Positions 47,401 through 56,400 of a DNA stretch of 64,000 nucleotides are shown in pieces. Both the position numbers and the translations under genes were made by a program. A model generated the notes under the pieces. That model worked only from the letters and a program-made list of their open reading frames with translations, was not told where the DNA came from and did no database searches. Numbering within the stretch: position 1 is the first letter of the stretch; every line of letters begins with the position of its first letter. Origin of the DNA: Mikania micrantha (taxonomy: Eukaryota; Streptophyta; Magnoliopsida; Asterales; Asteraceae); assembly GCA_009363875.1 (NCBI GenBank), contig CM018687.1, forward strand, positions 17,298,963 to 17,362,962. Direction: 5' to 3'.

Positions 47401-50400
47401 AGATAGAATTGAAGATAGCTGCACCAGTTTGTTTACATGCAAACATTAATGACAAGGCATGGTTATGGCATGCATATTTAGGTAACTTAAATTTTGACTT
47501 AATGAAGATTTTGGCAGCAAAAGATTTTGGCACTTGGTGCAATGGTGCATCACACATTGAACACCCTAAACAGGTTTGTGATTCTTGTTTATTAGGAAAA
47601 CAAACCCATTAACCTTTTCCTGATCGTTCTAACTATCGTGCCAAGAGACTGCAGAACTAGTTTATGCAGATGTATATGGTCGTATTTTCCCAATGACTCA
47701 AGGTGGAAACAAGTGCATATTCCTTGTTGTGGATGACCACAGTTGGTACATGTGGGCTTTCTTGATCAAGACAAAAGATGAGGTTTTTGAGTGTTTCAAA
47801 AAATTCAAGAACCTAATGGAGTTGGAACTTGGAATAAGATTGAACTTTGAAGACTTTAAGGATGGATAATGGAAAAGATTTCACGTCACATTTTTGAAGA
47901 ATTTTATGATAGTGAAGGGATAACACATCAATACATGGTTTAAAAAAACGATCTAAGGCGGCGCCTCGAGGCGAAACGGAGGAAAAACGTTTTTGAGGCG
48001 GCGCCTCACAAGATCTGAAGAAACTCACGCCTAACTGAGCCAAGGCGGTCTGAGGCGGGCCGAGGCGATCTGAGGCAGGCCGAGGCGAGCTGAGGCGGTT
48101 TATATGGGCTGAATAAGGCTGATGCTTTATACTTCTAAACATTTCAAGTCTTTTTGTGTTTTATAGACTTTGTCCTTTTTATGTTTATTAAATGATGTTG
48201 ATCTTAGTTATAAAAGTTCTTCAATTGATGTTCAGTATTTTTTTGATATATATTATAAAAATATTTATTTATTTACTACCGCCTCGGACTTACACCTCGT
48301 TTCGCCTTGAGGCGTACGCCTCGTGAGGCAGAGTGAAAACGCCTCGAGGCGCGATTCCGTTCTTATAAACCTTGCATCAATATTTGGCTCCATATACCCC
48401 ACAACAAAACAGGGTCGTGGAATGAAGGAATAGGTATGTGTTAGAAATGACCCGAAGTATTCTAAAGGATATGGATTCGTAAGTTGTCTTTTTTTTTGAA
48501 AGCTTTTGTAGGAAGCAGGTTCAACAAATAGATAACTTTGAAGTTTCACCCATCGATAGAATTTGAAATTCAACCTCCTGGGTGGATGGATTTTATTGTG
48601 CAACTAATCCCTAAGTACATTGAGAGTATGCAGTCAAATAGTGGAGTTGTCACTGTAGCAGAACAAAACACAAATCCAAGTGCTGAATCGTCTCCAACGA
48701 CTGTTCCTGGGTCAAACTGTCCAGTCACAGCACCAAACAACCCAATAGCAGCTTAATTCCAGGCTGATTTTTCAAACTGTTCAGTTTCAAGCAGTCCAGA
48801 ATCTGTTGTAACAGGTCATGGACCTATGCTACCCTGCTTAGCCAGTGATCTTGAAGGTCCAACAGATCCATTCAATGCAAAACAAGAAACTTATGATGAT
48901 AGTCCTATTCAAGGTCAAAAGCTTTTATATGAAGTTCTTGAAAACCCACTTTTTATTATCACGATCTTCGCATGACGGAAGAACGAAGGTGTTGTACCGA
49001 AGTTGTTATGGACATGGGCGGCCCGGGGGAGGGGCAAACCCGACCCCCGTCCCGGGCCCATTTTTTAGGGAGCACAAAAAATTTTATATATACGTATATA
49101 TAGAGATTCAATCAAATGAGAATTAATACGACGAAGAGATAATTAAAAAAGAGCATTTATAAACACCTTATTTAATGAGTGCAAAAAATCATTTTTTTAA
49201 AGTATAGGAAGTTACTTTCATGCCCTTTAAACTAAATATGTCAATTGGTTCGGTTAACGGTTTATTCGGTCTGGTTTAATTGATTTTCATTTTCTTTACC
49301 TATCAAAAAACCGAACCGAATTCGAGAAGTGGTTCGGTTCTAATTTGGTTAAAACCAAATAATAAATTGAAAGCCAAATAAACCGCTTAGAAGTCGAATA
49401 AACCGATCCAAATAAACCGAATTTAATCGAATAAACCGATTAAAACCAAATAAACCGATCAAAAACCGAATAAACCGATATGAATGAACCGAATTCAACC
49501 GAGTAAACCGATATCAAATCTTATATACTATTAATAAGATTATAAATTTAAATTTGAATTCGGTTTAATCGGTTAACCAAACAAACCAAGTTTATAGAAA
49601 AATTGGAATCAAAAACCGAGATTCGGATATGTTTAGGTACTGAATCGAAAACCGAATTCGGAATTTGGATACAGCAAGAACCAAAACGAAAACCGAATTA
49701 AGAATTCGGTTCTATTTTTTCAGTTACGAATGCGTTTCGATTTTCGATATTAAACAGTTTTTTAGTCAACTCCACTTTAATATTTGAATTCGCTAAAGGG
49801 CCTTTTTTCGGGCTCGTTCTGGGCACGCCAATTCTCAGGGCCGCCCCTGGTTATGGATGCTAAATGGAAAGAAGCGATGCATCAAGAAATACTCTCGCTT
49901 GAAAGAAACAATACATGGAAGCGGGTATATTTACCACCCGCTCATCGACCTGTTGGGCTCAAATGGGTAGTCAAAGTTAAAAAGGATGCTAATGGCGTTT
50001 TTACGAAGCATAAAGTACGTCTAGTAGCAAAAGGTTATGTTCAAAAGTTTGGGATCAATTTTGAAGAGGTTTTTGCACCGGTGGCACAGATGGAAACTGT
50101 AAGGTGGTTGTTGGCTTTGGTAGCTCATTTTGGATGGAATGTTGATCATTGGATGTTGAATCTACGTTTCTTCATGGTGATCTAAAGGAGGAGGTTTATG
50201 TGTCTCAACCGGAGGTTTTGTAAAGGAAGGAAAGGAGCAGCAGGTTTACAAGATGGTTAAGGCGTTATATGGTTTATGGCAAGCACCAAGAGCTTGGAAT
50301 ACTCGTCTAGACAGCACGTTAAAAAGTTTGGTTTTGTTGAGGTGTAAAGATGAACAAGCTATTTATCAGAAGGTAACAAGTGATTGTTTATTACTTGTGG

Positions 50401-53400
50401 ATGTTTATATGGATGATATGATTTTGACAGGAGGAAACCAAGATGATATAGCAGCTTTCAAAAGACAAATGGAGGCTTGTTTTGAAATGGGTGATCTTGG
50501 TCTTTTGCAATATTACCTTGGTATTGGGTGCAATGCAACCAGACTTCCTATTTCCTATGGAACCTGGTTTAAAGCTGGTAAAGACTAATGAAGGGCCAAA
50601 TGTAGATGCGACTGAGTTTAGAAGGTTGATTGGTAGCCTTCACTACCTTACTCATTCTCGACCAGATCTAACTTTTGCAGTTAGGTATGTGAGTCAATTT
50701 ATGAGATCACCAAAACAAGATGATGTAAATCTGGTTGAAACAGATAGAATTTTTGCTCTCAAATGAAAACGATATACAACGGATCAAACGGGATATATAA
50801 ACACCACCCAATTCAACTCGAAGAGCTACCCAACCCAAGTATAGGATACTATATATGATATATCACCATCTAAACTCAAGTATATGTTCCAAAGAACACC
50901 ATCCAAGATGCTACCCTTGAATTAGCAATCGAAGAATTAGAAAAAATGGTTAAACCAAAAGAGTAACACAGTCGACAATTTTTTCATTAATTTCACCACC
51001 TCACATTCATAAACAAAAACTGATGTTTAAAGGAATCTAATATTCCCACGTCCTATCACACAAAATTTCAGCAAACAAGTTACTACCTTATATGCTAATA
51101 GTACAAGTACACAACGTATGAAATAAAATGCAGAATTAATAAATTAAAACAAATGCAGATGGTGAGGAATAGAACGTGGGACCATGGGTACGTGTTAATC
51201 CTTTATACTCCATCCTCCATCATTATATTCAAATAATCCACTCGTAGCCAAAGGTTGTACCTACCCATTTATTTTAATCATCCCATATTTGATGAACTAA
51301 ACCGTTGGAATTTCAACGGCTAGTTGCTTTAAACCCATAGCAAATTTTAACAGGTTCTCATGGCTATCACAAGCTCACATGCAGGTTGTTAAGCATATTT
51401 TGAGGTACTTGAAAGGCTCAGTTAACTTGGGAATATTGTTATCGAAGGAATGGGAGTAAGTCACTCTACGGGTTTAGTGACAGCAGTCGTATGATTGATT
51501 CAGATGATGGCAAGCACAACTAGCCTAGTTTTTTATTTCAGTGATGTGCCCATCGCATGCAACTCTCAAAAACAATATACGATGGCTATCTTCATGTGAA
51601 GCAGAATTTATGGCTGCTATAACTGCAGCTTGTTGGGCGCTATGGCTGAGAGGTTTATTACTTTATTGTCAGAGATAACAGGTTGGAAGACGGAAACTGT
51701 GACACTGAGCATGACTCATAGTGTTGATAATCAATCAGCTATGAGTCTAAGTAACAAATGAAGAACCTAGTGTTTCACAAGAGGAGTAAACACATCAATA
51801 CACGCTACCACTTCATAAGAGAGTGTATTGAATAGGAAGAGATCAAAGCTGAACATATAAGTGGAAAGTTGCATAAGGCTGATGTTCTAACTGAGGCTTT
51901 ACCAAGACAGAAGTTTGAAGAAATGAAGGAACTTCTTGGAATGAAGATTCACTTGCTCATTGCAAGATTAAAGGGATGATTATCGGGTTGATCTTGCAAA
52001 TTAATAATTAAGTATTCAAGTTGATTTATATTATTTCGAATAAAAGACTGTAGATACCAGCTGTCTGTTTTCTGTTTTCCTTCTGGCAATTTACTAGCTA
52101 ATGCATTCCTAGTTTGGTATAAGTTTACCTTGTTAAGATTATCTTGGCGCTTGGGGGTTAAGCTTTCAGCTATAAATAAACGTAATTCTCCCTTTCATTT
52201 TATGTACTTTTTCTTCTAAATAATTTCAAGCATCAAAGAGCCAAAACAGGCCGACTATTTCTTTAATTTTCTGCTTTTGTTCAATTTTGGATGTGGTTGT
52301 TATTTTGATCCAATTGACTTCAATTAAAAGTTTTATAACTTTTATGTTATGTAAATATATACCAACAAATGATTATTGCGGTGGATTGGTTATGGTGATT
52401 AAAATGCAACTATATTGCGGTATAATAATTTTTAAAAAGTTAATCTAGTAAGAAAAATAATAAGAAAATCCAAAAGTAGCATTGCATTATACGACATGTT
52501 TACAAACATCATTACGCCGGTTGACATTAACGTGGTTAAATACATAAAAGAAACGTATTATGTTACAACGGATTGGTTATTAATACTGAAGCATAGATAA
52601 AAAACAATTAACAATACCTGCATTCTTTAATCGGTATCGATCTCATTATTTACGTAACCAACAATTTACGGTCAATTGATATAACCCATGATTATTATTT
52701 TTTTAAATTAACACACAAAAGTTATTGAGCAATGTCAGGTTATATATACTATAGGGGATAAACTTTAAATTTTAGAAACTTCAGAGGGTTAAAATGACAT
52801 TTTACAAAGTTAAAGGAGTTTTGAAAAGTTTTCAAAGTTGGGGATTGGTATGGTAATTGTTTTCTGGCAACTTTGTTATTGAGTTTATATATAATATATG
52901 TTGTTAAACAACGAGAAATTATAATTTCCATGCACGCTAGTTACAAAAAAAAAGGTAATCAGGTTCCAAAAATTTTGATCTAAGGTTATCTAATATGCTG
53001 ACCAGTAACCAGCCAAAATCATGACTTGGCTAGTGAAACACCAGTAACTTTTGGCCATGTTGAATATTTTTTTTTTTTTTTATGTTGGAGCATCACATGA
53101 AAATAGATCGTCTTGGGTAATAATCATAAATCACAATTTCTGAACTTTCATAGTTTTTTTTTTGGCATAAAATAAGCTTGTGACCCAAAACAGAAATCAG
53201 AGCCTTAACAGGATATGCTATTGATTTTGTGAAGTGGTCTTACCTGAAGCTTCCCAAGATGCCAAGTCCCTGATATGCTTACAACCTCAAGCCTCCCATC
53301 ATGCATAGATTGAGGATTAAAATTATCATAACTATCATCTTCATTCTGCCACAGGTCTACACCACCCATATAACTTCCAATATTGACAACAAGAACACCC

Positions 53401-56400
53401 TCGGCATCCTAAAAAAACATAAAAATGATAAAAATGATCAAATTTCAGTTTAAGTAATAAATAGCTGAAATTCTCTTTGGATGAATACTAAAGATTCAAT
53501 CAATAAATCAGATCTTTGTAGTAATGACAAAAAGATTATATCCAATTCTATTTAAAAAGATATACTGACAGTCCCTGAAAACACGAGAGTCAGCAATGAT
53601 GCAACTGATGTGTGAAATCGACACGAATAAAAATATATTTCGAGTACAATTAATACAAGATGAAGATTTCCCTTGGATGTAGTTTTTTTCTTTTTTTTTC
53701 TAATAACAAGCTTTTGAACTAACCTCAGGGACCTCAACATCTACGCCATCTACCTCCACTTTAACTTGCCAAGGGTAATCTGCAAATGTTCTATCCATAA
53801 TAGTCCTAGCACCTTCTCTAGCATACAAAACTTTATTCATAAACTGCAACCACAAACAACTTATTAAACTTTGTGAAGATGATTAACATTTAATCACATG
53901 GGAACCAAATAAAGAACTAACATTATTGATTATGCAAGTCACATTTGCTAATGAGTGAATACAATTACAAAAATAAAGTGATTCGCTTGTATGTGTATGA
54001 AAAGGGAAGAAAAATAAAAAAGGTTGATAAATTCCAAATAATTCAGTATTAAACTAATGACCATGTGCCCCAGTCCAGTTCTAATAGAATAAATAGAACA
54101 TCAAAAAAATGAATCAAATCAATTGAGCCCTATATGGATTCTTTTTATCTATCAAGAAAGCATTCCAAGCATTGTTAACATGTGTTTTAGGCTTTTGGCC
54201 AGTTTGTAATACTAAGTTCCTTCTAATGATATAAAGAATATACATGTTTTAAGCCTCAATATACTTTTAAGAAGAAAAAACATATAAACACACATGCCTG
54301 GTTATAGAACTTTTCTGGATTTTCCTCCCTCATACTGTGAATTTCAAGAGCAACCTTAGCATCACATCCTACCCCTGCAGTTGCATGTTTTAAAAGCATC
54401 CATGCAATGAGATGATAACAGAATTTGATACGACAAGCCTAAGAAAAAGGAACTTTTAACTATTCTAAAAAACACCCCTATCCCAGTTGGGATAGAGAGG
54501 CTGCTCCGAAGGAGTCCCCAACTCAAAGTTATCGTTTGAAGTTGATCATCCCAACTTTTTTAACGTTATTTTCACAAAACAAGTAAAATAACGTTAAAAT
54601 TAGTGCAATTTTACTTTGGCCCCTTGAGGGCCAACACATATATACATTATATGTGTGCACCACAAATGGGGCGTAACTTTTAACTATTCTAAAGAAATCA
54701 CATTTAACATACCAAGATAATTGTTCATAAATTTAGTGGCAAGCAGCTGTTTTCCTTTTTGGTTTGTCATTAAAATCTTCCAACGATCAAGAATGGTTAC
54801 AGCAGCATGCTCTATGTCTTGCAGCATTGTGCAGAGGCCCCCATGTCTCTCCACCGATCCCAAACCGCCTCCCCAGCCTAGAACTCTAGCCAGGTCATTT
54901 CCAGTTCCAGCAGGAAGAATAGCAACAGGTGGTGGAGAAACAAAATTCTGCTTTTCAATGGCATCCAACACCCATCCAACCGTCCCATCCCCACCACATA
55001 CAAGAATTCTGAAATTGGGTACTTTTCTAAATAGATAAAGACCAACCTCCGGGCCCTCTGCTGAGCTTAACTCAAAAATCTAGAAAAAATTACACGTGAA
55101 ATTTTCAGAAATAAGCACAAGCAGTCATGCATCATGAGCAAATACTCAAGTAGTTACAATAAGCATACACTCATACTAAAGTTGGCTTCTAAGAAAATTT
55201 TTTCGGAGTTTGCTATTCCTCTAACACATTTTCATATTATCTTTTCCTGTTAAAAGAATAAAAAACAGCATTAATTTCCAACAGTTATAACTAAATTTTA
55301 CTCGTACTTGTATGAAATGAAAACAGCAACCTAAGTCGAATCAAACAGTAATCTAACTTCAAGATAAACGCTCTTTAATTGGAAAAAAAAAGAACTTTGC
55401 TCAGTACTCCTTACAAGAAAAAACTTTGCTCAATGTAGAACATTTAATCTTTAAGATTATCCTAGTAACAATTTATGTTCCCTCCCTCCCTACCTTCACA
55501 ATCTGAATGGCGAAAAGGGATCTTTTTGCCAAATTCAGCAGCTAAATAAAACAATAGACCCTACAATTAGAAAAATAAAATAGTGGGGAAACAAAAGCTT
55601 GATAAAGTAATGTCCCATGAGAATTTTAAACCCTTATGATTAGAGGCACCAATTTCAATCCATAGCCTCTCTATCCCAACTGGGATTGGGGTAAGACTGG
55701 GTAAGTTTGTTTGTTTGTTTACTTATGAATGGGCTGATTTGGGTTGTGTTTAATATCAAACTATCCAAATCAAAGGAGTTAGCTAAGGAAAGGGTCATGC
55801 ATCAAACTAGCCGAAAGGATAGAACGCCTCCATTAAGTTTAGCATGAAGGCATACAAGCATACAACCTCCAGATTCTTTTTATAAATAAATATATTTGCA
55901 ACCATGATTAATACACTTAACTCTACATAAAGCAATTAAGATTGTTCAACCTAACCCCTTTCAACCCGAGAGTTTTTGACATATGGCACGACACCCAACA
56001 TTCAACAACATAGCCACCCATCAAACCACCTGTACTTAACTACTTATGGAGAACTGACCTGAACAGGGTTCAAGAGTATATTCATCCGAAGCCTTAGTGA
56101 ATCTCCTCGTTGAGCACCACTCTTCTTGTTAATGAACACTAAAAGAGGCCTTGCATCTAGACCCAAATCAGTCAAATCATATTTCTGCTTCATTCCTGCC
56201 AGGTGGGGCTCGTGTCTCTGACTATTTGATAAGTTTCTTTTAAAACTCAGCTTTCTACCTAACTTTTTGACTACATCACCATCTAGGTGCTGACTTGCAC
56301 CCTCTGCATTCGTGTTCCCATTTTGGTTTTCTTGTGTTTTATTTGCGGCATTGTTTGCTAAATTACTGCCTGCCTTGCTTTCTGCAGAATATTCCCCTAC

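Larger units (their letters stand above)
37687..52322 (+). mobile_element. Outer Ty1/Copia retrotransposon in DGK intron 5
   Basis: Plus-strand LTRs at 37687-38014 and 51977-52322 enclose degraded gag (38270-38530, 39145-39350), protease (39455-39535), integrase (47155-47933, 48375-48500), RT (49850-50725) and RNase H (51380-51950), a primer-binding site and a polypurine tract. The element is about 14.6 kb because of insertions: MITEs at 38555-38735, 47934-48374 and 49013-49849, a solo LTR at 38874-39139, a complete Copia at 39620-46905 and a 0.6-kb block near 50735-51365. LTRs differ at many sites, fitting an old insertion. It lies antisense to the kinase gene. No clear target duplication remains. 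Confidence 0.9.

Noticed and set aside
47934..48374. Mutator-type MITE with 9-bp duplication
   Set aside because: The ninth base differs (C versus T), while 8 bp match perfectly and the CA..TG ends fit hAT better.
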